A stretch of DNA of 64,000 nt from Viridothelium virens. Its lineage: Eukaryota > Ascomycota > Dothideomycetes > Trypetheliales > Trypetheliaceae. Made by a program: the position numbers and the translations under genes. Shown piece by piece: positions 10,057 to 20,599 of the stretch. The stretch spans positions 1 through 64,000 of the forward strand of contig ML991804.1 of assembly GCA_010094025.1 (NCBI GenBank), in the 5' to 3' direction. Below the pieces are notes generated by a model, which saw nothing but the letters and a program-made list of their open reading frames with translations, was not told the origin of the DNA and did no database searches. How positions within the stretch are numbered: the first letter of the stretch is position 1; the number at the start of each line of letters is the position of its first letter.

Positions 10057-13029
10057 CGTGCGGATGTCGCTTCGAGCCTGACATAGTATGCCATTGAAGG
10101 TACGAGATGTGACGATGGTAGACACATTTCTTTTTGACGCTGCGAAACAGGGCTGATCAAATGATTGGATAGAATACCGCCAATGCAGGTCCAATGTTAT
10201 CATGCGGCTGGTGATTGTAACGACGGTCTGCAAAGTCGTTCGATGAATTCTCTATGTTTCACCGCACATGTCGAGTTGATGGGTCCGACCGTGTAGCCTC
10301 GTCACTTCGCCGAGGTGGACCAAGTTCGCTCAAGTTGTTTGCTCTTCGCATCGGCAAGGGAAATACGGTGTCGGTCATTTATTCCATGGCGGCCATCTAT
10401 TACTACAGCACACTTACCTGCATCATCACTTCCTCGTATAGTAAGTCATCGGGAAGCTCGATCATGCATCGAAGAAAAGAGTGACATGGCAACATGCACG
10501 GTCTAGGAGATGGGGACCCCTGTGGAGCAAATGTTCAATAAGGAAGCTTGGGTTCTGGATCTTACAGCAGAACCTACTCTGCAGTAGGAGTGTAGCCAGA
10601 GAGGTAAGCCCTAAGAAGCAAGTAGCCCACCAGACTGTAACGATTCGGTAAGAGATGGTCGTAGCGGATGCGGAAAGGCTTGGCTGCGGATGGCGGAGTG
10701 CGCGGTCCACCCGGCCATCTCATTCATTGACCTTTTTGCACTCCATCCAAAGGTGCCCTCGTCCAACTCTCACGATAATTTTCCTATCAGCTATTGTCAT
10801 CCACCTTCCAGTAGCTAACGCCTGTTTACGCGAATAATGTCGTTGTAGCGTTCTGCGGCCTGCACTTGCATGAATGCATCATCCTCCAGTGTTCAATCCT
10901 GGAAGGGCACATTGCAGTCAACGCAATCCATACGCGCTCGAAGCCACTTGAACAAACACACGCCGGACGACATTCCAATCATCCGCCTGCAGGCGGCCTA
11001 TCGACAACGGCATCACCCATATCATCCGAATGACAACCGTCCTCAACTACCTCCGTCCTCGCACATGTCTATCTCAAGATAATAGCCGTCCATACTCTAT
11101 CATAGCCAAATAACAACCCCAATAATGGCTTTGTCCAGGTCAACGGTACATATTGTCATTCGGAAAAGATATACTCACTGCTCTCCCATCGCCATACGAA
11201 TCTGCAGTGTCCTCGGCGTTGGTTATCGCTGGTGTCCAAGTCCTTCAACATCCCACAAGGGGCAGAAGCGTCATGATTGGATAGACAAACACAAAGATTG
11301 TGATGATGAATTATTCCTTTGCAAACAGAAGAGGCGGACGTGTCGAAACAGATGGATGATATGGAGCAGATGAAGTATGCAGGAACAAGAGGTAGGTCTT
11401 CGACAAGATTCGACAAGTGAGGTAGGTGACTGGGAATGGATGAAAGACGTCTGATCGCAAGCCGTCGAACTTCACCCAAAGGAAATCTCCTGGATCTTTC
11501 CACTCATTCTCTGTGCCCAATTCCTCGCCATCCAAGAAAACAGCGTCTCAAATGAGAATTCCGTGCGCAAAAGGGTACGGCTGTTGACTGTTCCTAGGTA
11601 TAGTATTGGTGATAGTGTTCCAATTGTGTGCAACCTGAGCATTTTGAGAGAGAGCAATAGACCCAGCGTCTTTGCGAGTCCACCAGAAGAAATCTTGGGC
11701 GGGTTTTGGGAGGACACCCTCTTCAACTCCAAGAGCGCATTTTCGCGCCAATGTATGTTCATTGTTTTACGTGTGACGAGAGCTATCAGGTCACCTTGGA
11801 CTGCCCGAAGATGCAACCAGAAACGTCAGCGGCGGCACACTGAGACTCAGTATCTTACTAGGGCCATCCTGGGTTGTATGAAGCTAAGAAAAGGACAAAG
11901 GGATTCTTCTACTAATACCGTATCGAGTTTTGATTTACGGCCTATAAATAGACGCTACATACTGAGGAGGCTCCAAAATGTTTAATGGCTAGCATACTGA
12001 CCATCTCTAATGGCTCTAAGCTTTCTTGATTCATCGTCCAGAGAGACCACGCTGCTATCTTGATTAATCCGTCTGTCACTGTAGAAAAATAAGGTAGTAG
12101 TGGTAGCGGTACAATAATTGCGTCGCAGCCCACAAGCCGTCTCTGAGAATCCAGAAAACAAGGTCCATGACTCGTGGTTCGGTCGATGATATCTGCGGCT
12201 GAGGAACCTGGATACCTATTTCCGATACTCTACTATTGTGGGGCTTGGTTTTGAGAGCCACTACACCCGCTACGTGAACTCCAGATCCCGCAGCTCCCGC
12301 AGAACAAGAAATTGGATCGTAGCATAACTTAGAGTTCTTGTTTCAACCGACGAATGGGGCAATTGCTAAGACTGATTAGCGACATACTTGAGATCTCAGA
12401 CGGTGGGTCCAAACTGCAAGGTCCACCTTGGCACGCGGCTGACAGAAAAACCAGCACACCAAAACTGGGGGGTGCTTCATACGCAGTAGACAGAAAAGAT
12501 CACATATGTACATTAGGCTTGTCTGCTATCACACATTCACCACCTTTTAGACTCAAGAAAATGTCGAATCATAATTTGTACCCTACAGAGGTAGTCTATA
12601 GGTGTGGCTGCTTTTCTGGGGAGGCACCCTCCAGTTTCGGTGTGCGGGTTTTTTTTGTCAACCGCGTGCTCGGCTCCAGCGCAACTGCGTATCTGAGACA
12701 GCAGAATTGGGGGCTGCTAAAAGGCGATTATTTCCTCCTACGACACCACCTTCCATCTTGTTGGCTACCTATTCAGCTATACGAGACGCAAAGGATTTAG
12801 CTTTCTCTAGGTAAGCAATGCTAAGCTACACTGGTCAATGAGATCGTCCACCGTCGGTGGCTTGCTTGTAAAGACCACATGAATGTGCGAAGCCACATCT
12901 TAACAGTGGAGCTGAATAGGGAGCCAATTCTGCGTCTGAATGCCATGTTTCAGCCTTGTATTCCGCTGTGGAGCGTAAGACTAAATAGCGAAGACATGTC
13001 AATCACAAGAAAATCTCCGCAGAGATATC
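10057..13029. other. Large gene-poor gap
   Basis: Almost 3 kb without a supported gene. Open frames are short and overlap on both strands. A minus-strand stretch near 11475-11750 reads protein-like (DFFWWTRKDAGSIALSQN) but has no start, no clean splice partner and no family I recognise; it may be a gene remnant. The inverted repeat at 12431-12669 is listed separately. Confidence 0.4.
12431..12669. mobile_element. Fossil inverted-repeat element (MITE-like)
   Basis: The segment 12431-12475 (GCACGCGG...GGGGGGTGC) is matched in reverse complement by 12624-12669 (GCACCC...ACCGCGTGC), with a handful of differences over about 45 bases. About 150 bases of non-coding sequence lie between. This arrangement fits a small decayed MITE or a stem-loop. 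No intact target duplication is clear. Confidence 0.5.
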
Positions 13030-14073
13030 ATGCCTTACACAGGTCGTTGGTGCCGTAAATTGACAGTCAGCTTCACAATTCTTCTGAGCAGCATCATTAT
13101 TCCAACAAGTTCAACTTGCTACTATCCTGGTGGCCAGATAATAGCGAACGACCACACGCCCTGTACAAACGATACCGATGCGCACTGCTGCGCCGAGGGA
13201 CAGGTGTGCTTAACGAACGGCCTCTGCCTGGTGACTTGGGATATGAGTTACTGGGCAGGTAGCTGTGAGGACGCAACATGGAACTCAGGCTTATGCTTTC
13301 AGTCATGCAAGAAACGTACGAGAAGTTCTTCCATCAAGTCTATAGAAAAGGGAGCCTTATAAGATCCATCATGCTGACGTTCGAAATTACCAGTTCCTGC
13401 GGGTGGATGGTCCTATAGTTCACCAAACATTTGGCATTGCTTCGACAATGCGACTCAATGGGCCTGCGGCAATGGTGACGGCTCGATTGCGAACGAAACT
13501 TGTGCCAACGGGGAAGGATTTTCGTTCGAAGTTGGAGCGGGTCGAAATCCAAGAGTACAAAACGGCACAGATGTCTTTCCCGATGGATATGCTCTTGTCG
13601 ACCATGAGGCTCTTCAATCGCCGTCGCCACCAACGTCATCATCATCACCGACGTCGACACCGTCACCGTCATCGTCGCCACCTCCACTGCCTTCAAACGC
13701 ATCTTGTCCGACAGCGGACTCAACGGCTGGTACAAGCGAGATACAAGCCGCAAATATCCAGAGACCGAGTGAGGTGAGCACAGGAGCTGCTGCAGGCATT
13801 GGTTTGGGCGTCGGAATTCCGCTGCTACTGTGGGCAATGTCAGCCACAATCATAGCGTACAGGAGGCAGAGACGCATGGAGGCCTTGCAAGTTGCTTCCA
13901 ATGCCGCCTTGAGGCGACCGCAACAGTACCATTCTCATGGCATCAGACAGCCAGAGGAACTGGACAACCATATGGTGCACGAGGCTCCCGCGAATAAGTC
14001 TCGATTGCCGGAGCTACCTGGCTGTCCACAAGTTGGAATGGGCAGGGACACGCCAACTGAGGCAGATGTTTAA
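13030..14073 (+). CDS. Cys-rich single-pass surface protein
   Basis: Exons 13030-13315 and 13394-14073, joined in phase 1 (GTACGA...ACCAG), give 321 residues. The N-terminus is basic then hydrophobic (FTILLSSIII), a signal peptide. The ectodomain carries paired cysteines (CYYPGGQI, HCCAEGQVC, GLCL, CEDATW, CFQSC) and, after the intron, ACGNGDG and NETCANGEGF. A Ser/Pro-rich stem follows, then one membrane helix (AAGIGLGVGIPLLLWAM) with a basic stop-transfer RRQRR, and a cytosolic tail of about 80 residues. This is the layout of fungal Wsc-like or mucin-like surface proteins, a group often expanded in Dothideomycetes and Sordariomycetes and of unknown ligand. A convergent paralog lies 0.7 kb away (14818-15531). 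Plausible jobs are wall sensing or adhesion, by inference. Confidence 0.8.
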
Positions 14074-14817
14074 GTGCAGTACACCGTTTGTTTTCCAATA
14101 ACCGGCGTTGCCAGTAAGCCCTTGAATCCGCGCTGCCGGTACAGTAATAGAGATCCACGGTCACGGTCGCGGTTCTAGAGGCTTTGGAATTGCAAATGAC
14201 GAACTGAGCAAATTCTTCCTCTCAGGCTATGGAATACAATATGGATCCACAAGGAGGTCTATTTGTTGTAGACACAGTGAGCTCAGTATATGTCAAAGCT
14301 CAAGGACATAGGAGGAGGCCAAGTTTTTTTGCAGAGTTCCTCCTTGCCAAGGGACCCTCCCCATCGAGGGGTCGGATACGATGCAGAGGCATGACTACCA
14401 TACCTTATGCACCTTTTTCTTGTCTTGTATTTTCTCAATATTGCTTCCCTCTCTTTTTTGTCCGATTCCATCGGTACTGTGAGCTAATCTCGTAAAGTAT
14501 TTACTGGGAGCCCCTCAATCCTGTAGGTATAAAAGTACCGACCACCTCCGACTTCCCCCAGGCCTCAAGTCGGTAAGACCCATCAATCACCGTAATCCAC
14601 TGGGCACTCCCACACGACTCGGGAGCTAGAGGTAGGCTTAGTTTTGACCAACTGTTCTTGGCGAAATGGGTGCGAGTAGTCGTGTAGAATATTCAACGCC
14701 CTGAAGCTCTTGGCGGGAGCTCATGCTGTCTAACTCATGTTTCATGTGGGCACTGTCCAGCTCCCCCATAGTGCGATTCAGATAAGTTCTCTTATCGCGT
14801 TGGAAGAATGATAGCTC
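14074..14817. other. Spacer between convergent Cys-rich genes
   Basis: The two surface-protein genes end toward each other here. Short open frames occur but none has a domain or splice support. Confidence 0.5.
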
Positions 14818-15531
14818 CTATGTCGCAGTCTCGTTCTCTTTCGCCCATCTAGCGTGCCTTTGGTAAAGAAAGACCGCCCCGGCAATAATTGCGGTAACAG
14901 CAAGAGTAACGGCAACACCAATACCCGCTGCTGCACCGGACGAGACACCTTGGTTTTGAGATGAGGGGACTTGGGTTTGCGCGGTATCGGAGGGTGTTCC
15001 AATAAGCTTGGTTATCGATGAGACCGGTGTGCCGCTGGTTGACGGTGAGGGTTGCGAGATAGGGCTGGTCGAAATATGAAGATTATCGTAATATGAAGAT
15101 AAATTTCCGGAAGAACCTGGCATGGTCGCTGTGTTGCCATAGTTAATGAGGCCATAACCTTGACGATTTTGACAGCAGGTGAGATTTTGTGGGCCACAGC
15201 AATAGCTACCATCAGGACAGAATGTGACTCCATCCCGATAGTCAAGCGGATTGTCTCCTTGGTAAACTATGTTATCAGTGTCAGCACAAGTAATGACTGA
15301 GTTTCAAGCAGACAAGTTACCAGGTGGACAAGGACAGCTAGGGTCGTGGTATACACCCCAATTCTCAAATGTACATGTCCCAGGTACGTAGCCTCCTGTG
15401 TTCGAGATACAGTGTAAATTATCGACACAGACTCCTGTGCCAACACCGCAGCACGCTGACACTGGCGCAGAAGGATCGCATGGATAATTACCAGCCGGTT
15501 GCCCTAATGAATTGTAACATGATTTCGGCAT
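14818..15531 (-). CDS. Cys-rich single-pass surface protein, paralog
   Basis: Exons 15531-15321 and 15266-14818, joined by a 54-bp phase-1 intron (GTAACT...ACATAG), give 219 residues from MPKSCYNSLG. The Cys pattern (CYNSLGQPAG, YPCDPS, ACCGVGTGVC, LHC, GTCTFENW, CPCPPG; after the intron FCPDGSYCCG, LTCCQNRQGYG) matches the family of the upstream gene. A Ser/Thr/Pro stem and a membrane helix (AGIGVAVTLAVTAIIAGAVFLY) follow, with a short basic tail. No signal peptide follows this Met. The frame is open upstream to about 15837 and includes a hydrophobic stretch (SFVAFNFYLAV) just before it, so the true start may lie further upstream, perhaps beyond another intron. Confidence 0.75.
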
Positions 15532-17467
15532 GACAGCCAAATAAAAGTTGAATGCCACGAAAGAGTGCAGAATGCTTGATTGAGATGAGTTATGGTAAGA
15601 CTTGTACTTGCGAAGAGAGGGAATCAGTAATGAAAGATATATAACTCCTACCTTCATAGCCCAGTCGTGTGAGGCTGTAACGAGTGTTATTGCTACCAAC
15701 AAGCGAATGCCCTCCAAAGCTCCTCTGGTGATCAGGACATATCCCGACAGAGGCATTGACCAGCTTCCAAGGCCTTGCGAAGTCCCAGCGTCAGTCAGAA
15801 AGCCCAAATATCTCCTATCGTGCGTACCAATTACCAAGCCTTAGGTCCATTCTGTATCATGATCGAGGCCGCCGCTTCTGAGTTCCTAGGAGTATCTTCC
15901 TCGTCCATTCAGTGCGTGAGATGCCGCCCTTGATAAAACGAGTATTTGCTCCTCCCTGATCCGTGAAATTGATGGGCGGGTGCCAGCCGAATGATCGTTT
16001 CAGGGGGAATGGAGACCAACACAGCAGGTTCCACCTCCAGTATCGAAGCGGGCTTGCACGCCTTGGTTGCCGCGGTCAAAGTACTCTGGGGCAATTCCGC
16101 TTGAGCTACTCTTTTAAAACCTTACTCCTACTTTTCAAAATGCGAAAAGTCTTCTGTACTAGAGAATTAAATTAATTGACGCGCCGAACCTGTACGTTGC
16201 GCAACGTGCTCGAGTGGACATTGCAGAATGCATCATGATCTGCTGCGGAGAAATCGAAAACACATTCTTTGAGCCTTTTCTTTTTGTGGCCTGCTCATCC
16301 AAGGCGCGGGCCGTCACAAACTCATTAATTGCAGATGTTCATAGGCCAAAGTTGTGGAGTGGATCTTCGCGAGGCGGAGGCCTGGCGCAAGGCAACCGCA
16401 TCGGGCGAGAATTATCTCCGATTCCGAGGCCGAAGCCTTGGCGTAGGCGTTGACCTGGCGTGCCTGGCGAGACATCTAGGGGGAAGACTTCTCGTTTCAA
16501 CTACTGCATCTCTTCTGAACCTCCTTGGTAAGACTGTTGAGTTTGTTGCTCAATAGCTGAGAAAGCCATCCTTAAGATTTTTATGGTATACTTCCGCTAT
16601 TGTTTTGGTACTTCTCTCTGTGTTGGCAGCTTAGAGTAACGACAACGACGGTCAACAGTTCACAACAGACCCTCACAGTCCCAGTCCAACCCAGAACTCG
16701 CGTCCGTGCTTAGCGCCCAAGAAGCAAGGAACTTGATGATGTGCACTATTGGGCACAGATAACAACATCGGACCTGATAAGTGGAAGATACTCATCTTCT
16801 CCCGAGATCTGGTGGTGTGGTGTCGCTAGGGTTTGGCTATCTAGCAACTGGCCGGTTCCGCGTCTCTCTATCAAGGCCATCAATTCACAGGCTTGGACGT
16901 TGATGTACGCTACGAAAATAACGACATGCCCGACCTTTGCTGTGCATGCACCAATGATGATTTCTCAACCCACTGGCTTCGCTTCTCGGCTTTTCTGACC
17001 CATTAAGGCCTGAGGAACTCGAAGGGGCCCCAGCGATCCTACCTTCCATAGACCTTGGGGTCTTCAAAGGAAGCTTGGAACACCATGACACTCTGTAAAG
17101 ATCAGTAGAAATGAAGCGGGAGCAATGGACAGCAAGAGATAATTCATCATCTACTCACTGGGTATGATATTAGTTGCGGGGCTCAACACAATGGACGGCA
17201 AAATCTTCCGCCTATTTTTGGAAGTTGTGGGCTACGACGTCGCGATTCCTTAAACATTACGGAGTGCCTACGCATATATACCCAGCCTCATTCTGACTAA
17301 ATAGCCTCAGGAGCGAAGGGAGCGTGGCGAAAGTGCATATCTCTGAAGCTCAGTCAGGCTCGTTATCCCTTTCAGCGAGTGAGATTTTGACAGGCTATCT
17401 TAGATCTCATAAGCCCCTGGAATGAGATGCTAACATAGCACCAAATATGACGGTCCGGTCTGTACTA
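15532..17467. other. Gene-poor gap with a possible small exon
   Basis: No complete gene is supported. At about 16837-17004 (+) an open stretch after a CTATCTAG acceptor-like site reads QLAGSASLYQGHQFTG, DVDVRYENNDMPDLCCACTNDDF and ends at a stop. This looks like the tail of a small secreted protein, but I cannot find a start or a convincing first exon. It could be a pseudogene or chance. Confidence 0.25.
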
Positions 17468-18478
17468 TCACAATTTTCTTATTCCTGTCCCCAACTTCTC
17501 GAACTCCTCCCCAACGTGCCTGAAGCTACTCTCTACTTCCTCAACTTGCTCTCCAGCTCTTTTCCTATGCTCTTCTGCCTCACCTGAAAGCTCTTGCTCA
17601 AGTTTCTCTTCTAAGCCCATCGCCTCTTTCCTCTTCTCGTCAACAGTTGTCTGGGCTTTATGTCTCTGAGCCTCATACTTTTCCTTTACCTCCTGTAAAC
17701 CCGCCATAACCCTCTGTGCCCCTCCAACTGCGGTTGTAGCCAGCCCTTCACCCTCGTTTCTTCCCTTTGTATTTGCCTTCTTCATTAAAGAGATAACAGC
17801 GCCCCGTGGCGGTAACACTGTCCCCGGCATATTATCTTGCACTGTTTGCTTCACATCCTGATACATCCTCGTGATCTGCTCGATCTCCTCATCGACATCC
17901 AGGGCGCAGTCTGGCTCAGCGAAATCTCGCTCTAGCTCTTCAATGTGCTCCCTCAAAGTGCGGAGCAGCTGGAAGTGCTGCTCCAATCGATTTGGCAGAC
18001 CCTGCCCCTTCAAATAGCTAAGTAACCCTGCGCATATAGTATTGAACGCGCCAAGAATAGTCACGGCCGCACTGGGCCCGTTTGCGGCGCCGAGAGCTGT
18101 GAGGGCAGCACCGACAATGATCTGGAGCAGGTAACCTGCATTCACGACCCACGTGCTGAGCTTCCACTGATACTTGATCTTGATTTCGTGGTCGACTGTG
18201 CGTTTGTAGATGCCTAGATTCTGCGCTGGACGTTGGGGTTGTTGACTGCGAATCGCCGAGGGCACGCTGATGCCAATGAGGTTCTGAAACTTGGTGAGAC
18301 GCGGTGGCAGGGACGATGGATCTACCGGTGGAAGGTATACAGGAGTTGGTATCGCTTGTGTCGCATTGGCGGAGTTGCCTGGTGCATTCTTCTCGAGGTC
18401 TGTTGCAGGTGTTGGGGATTCGTGTGGTCGTAGATGCGACGAAAATGCCGTGTACGAGCGTAAGAAGGGAATAGGCAT
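17468..18478 (-). CDS. Fungal SLATT-domain two-helix membrane protein
   Basis: Single-exon gene, 336 residues. Residues 1-90 are Pro/Ser-rich and disordered. Residues 91-165 contain YKRTVDHEIKIKYQWKLSTW followed by two membrane helices (about 108-131 and 136-156), then LKGQGLPNRLEQHFQLLRTLREHIEELER. This is the typical pattern of the fungal branch of the SLATT superfamily (SMODS- and SLOG-associated 2TM effector). The C-terminal third is a charged coiled coil (about 255-325). Bacterial SLATT proteins are predicted pore-forming effectors switched on by nucleotide sensors, while the fungal branch has no proven job. It lacks a fused sensor domain, so a partner protein would be needed. Assignment to the family is firm; function is inference. 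Confidence 0.85.
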   Translation of the reverse strand: MPIPFLRSYTAFSSHLRPHESPTPATDLEKNAPGNSANATQAIPTPVYLPPVDPSSLPPRLTKFQNLIGISVPSAIRSQQPQRPAQNLGIYKRTVDHEIKIKYQWKLSTWVVNAGYLLQIIVGAALTALGAANGPSAAVTILGAFNTICAGLLSYLKGQGLPNRLEQHFQLLRTLREHIEELERDFAEPDCALDVDEEIEQITRMYQDVKQTVQDNMPGTVLPPRGAVISLMKKANTKGRNEGEGLATTAVGGAQRVMAGLQEVKEKYEAQRHKAQTTVDEKRKEAMGLEEKLEQELSGEAEEHRKRAGEQVEEVESSFRHVGEEFEKLGTGIRKL

Positions 18479-20599
18479 CTCTGTCTAGCAGCCCTAAGGA
18501 GATCTACTATTCTCTTTGATTGACTTTGAATTAATGTCGAAATACTCTTTGCACAGAAGAGCGGACTACGAAAACAAGACCGAGCAACTCAGCATAATTA
18601 AAAAAGACGGGTATTGAACAAGCAAACATGACACGGCCAAAGACACCAACGCTGCTCTCAACCCTAATTTGCGGTGCTGCCTCTTTGTCCAATGCCTCTA
18701 ACAGAAAGGAACCAGACGATGAGACACCATTCCCCAAAAGATGTGGAGGCACGAAGGCAAGCTCTTGGTGGGACGAAAAGGGAAAAGGTAGATCTGCGAA
18801 GCACGGATTCGGGCCGCAGAAGTTCCTTTAGCGGCTTTCCTACCGTCAACTAGGCCTTTCGGATCGAACCGTTCAGCTACTTTGAGCTACGCCACCGGCG
18901 CCACTAGGAACGGAGATGAAGGGGCCTCCCTACACTGACGCTCTCTATTTGACAGAAGTCGCTCAAGCTAGCGGTTAATCGTCGAATCTCTCTTAAATTT
19001 TCCATTTTGCGATCTGATGGTTCACCGGGCTTATCATGATCATCCACGCTACTCATTGGGCGCGCGCTGGCGGTGTACAGTAGTCACCTCGCTCTGCAGT
19101 GGATTTGAAATTTTGGAGGAGGGCCGGGAAGATCCATATTGCCGCGCAATCGATCAGATGTTTTCGAAATGCCGAAGACGTCAGGACTCATCCATCTGAA
19201 AGAGATCATCACACCCAAACTATCAGGTGTCTGTCGTTTGGGTGGATTAAAATCATACCGGAGTAGAACAAAAGTTGCACACGATACCATTACAAAAGAT
19301 GTTGAAGTCATACTCAGTCCTTCTGGCAGCGCCAAGACGTCGACATCGTTGATTTCGAATTTCTGTACGAGGTGCCACAAAGGTCGACTATATGCCTTGC
19401 CATAAGTGTACTTGAGCGGCGAAAAGCGAACTCGGTGAGATCCTTCAGTATCTGCAACATCTGCAGGCGTGGAGCAAGGAGTTTGAAGGAAATGTAATCA
19501 CTTTGAACGCATCAAAATCATCTTCGAGCTCAGAATGTCGTGGAGGAAAGAGTGAAAGATCTTCTGCACAACCCTAGCTAGGCAAGGAAGCGGTAAAAGC
19601 GCTCTCATCTCGAAGACCGTCCCTCTCTGCTCGTCCAACGAAAAACGCATTATGGAGACCTCTAGCTAATCGCTGTTCACTCACTCGATGTTACCAGAAC
19701 ATCCCCGGGGATACAAACTATCACTACTTCTAGAGTTGTGCATGCTGACAGCTGACACGTAAAAGGATGTTCATGGTAGTCCAACATCACCGGTGGTACT
19801 CGGGTAACGGACGAAGATTTTCAGAGTCGATTTCCTTGATACGCTACACAAGCAGGACGAAGAGCATCCTGGAGGGCAATGATAGCCCGAAGATTGGTGA
19901 CAGTGGGCGTGGATGATCTCTTTATCTCCACAGCGTTGGGCCCCCAATAGAGACATCGGAAGCCTATGGGGCGAAGTATCAAAGCTTGCGATAAGGACTA
20001 CAAGAAATGATGAAGAAAAGGAATAAGTCAAAAGCACGGCCATCGAACGTAGATTCACAATTGCTCAAGGAGTTCTCAGCGAAATTTCGGGCGCCTCCAA
20101 TATCATCGAGTCTTGGCAGATCGGCCAAATATTCATCCATCTCCGATACTCTACTCTAGACCAAGACAGCCAGACCTTCAGCGACATCTCGCTACTATCC
20201 TATCGGATGCGTTCAACAAGTCTATGACGCGTTTCGACGCGTTGAAGGCTCCCTCAGTAAGCTCCGCGCTCTGCATGTAAGCAGTTGATCTCTCATCGCA
20301 AATTGAACGTCGTCACTGCCATTCGGAGTTTAATGCTTTCCGTTCTCCGAAGCTCTCCGAAGCTCTCCAAAGCTTCCATTTTGCGTGGTTAAGGAGGCTG
20401 AGTGTGCAAGGCAATGAACATACATGGCAAAGCGCGAGAAACATACAAATAAGTCGGAAGAAATCATCCAGAATGCTTTCAGTAGAGTTTATTCACGAAG
20501 GTGAAGTATATAATCCCCTATGCTCTTCCCGATGGATACAGAACTGCATCGATACACGTCTTCCAATCATCAGCTTCAACTTATGATCTCACCCCTAAA
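18479..20599. other. Gene-poor gap before the MBL gene
   Basis: Mostly non-coding on both strands. A short direct repeat (three GAAGCTCTCC-like units) lies at about 20346-20375. A minus-strand frame at 19771-20043 that could encode a small secreted Cys-rich protein is listed separately. Confidence 0.4.
19771..20043 (-). CDS. Possible small secreted Cys-rich protein
   Basis: A 90-residue frame starts at the Met of MAVLLTYSFSSSFLVVL; the same frame also has a Met five codons earlier. The N-terminus is a good signal peptide candidate. The rest holds six cysteines (AQRC, AHC, YHC, PPGC, SSC, LC) in about 35 residues. Size, signal and Cys content fit small secreted effector-like proteins of plant-associated fungi. 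There is no family match, no intron, and the frame could be chance. Confidence 0.25.
   Translation of the reverse strand: MAVLLTYSFSSSFLVVLIASFDTSPHRLPMSLLGAQRCGDKEIIHAHCHQSSGYHCPPGCSSSCLCSVSRKSTLKIFVRYPSTTGDVGLP

Noticed and set aside
11472-11816. 114-codon minus-strand frame and an overlapping protein-like stretch
   Set aside because: No start plus splice model joins them and no family is recognised; kept only as a note in the gap entry.
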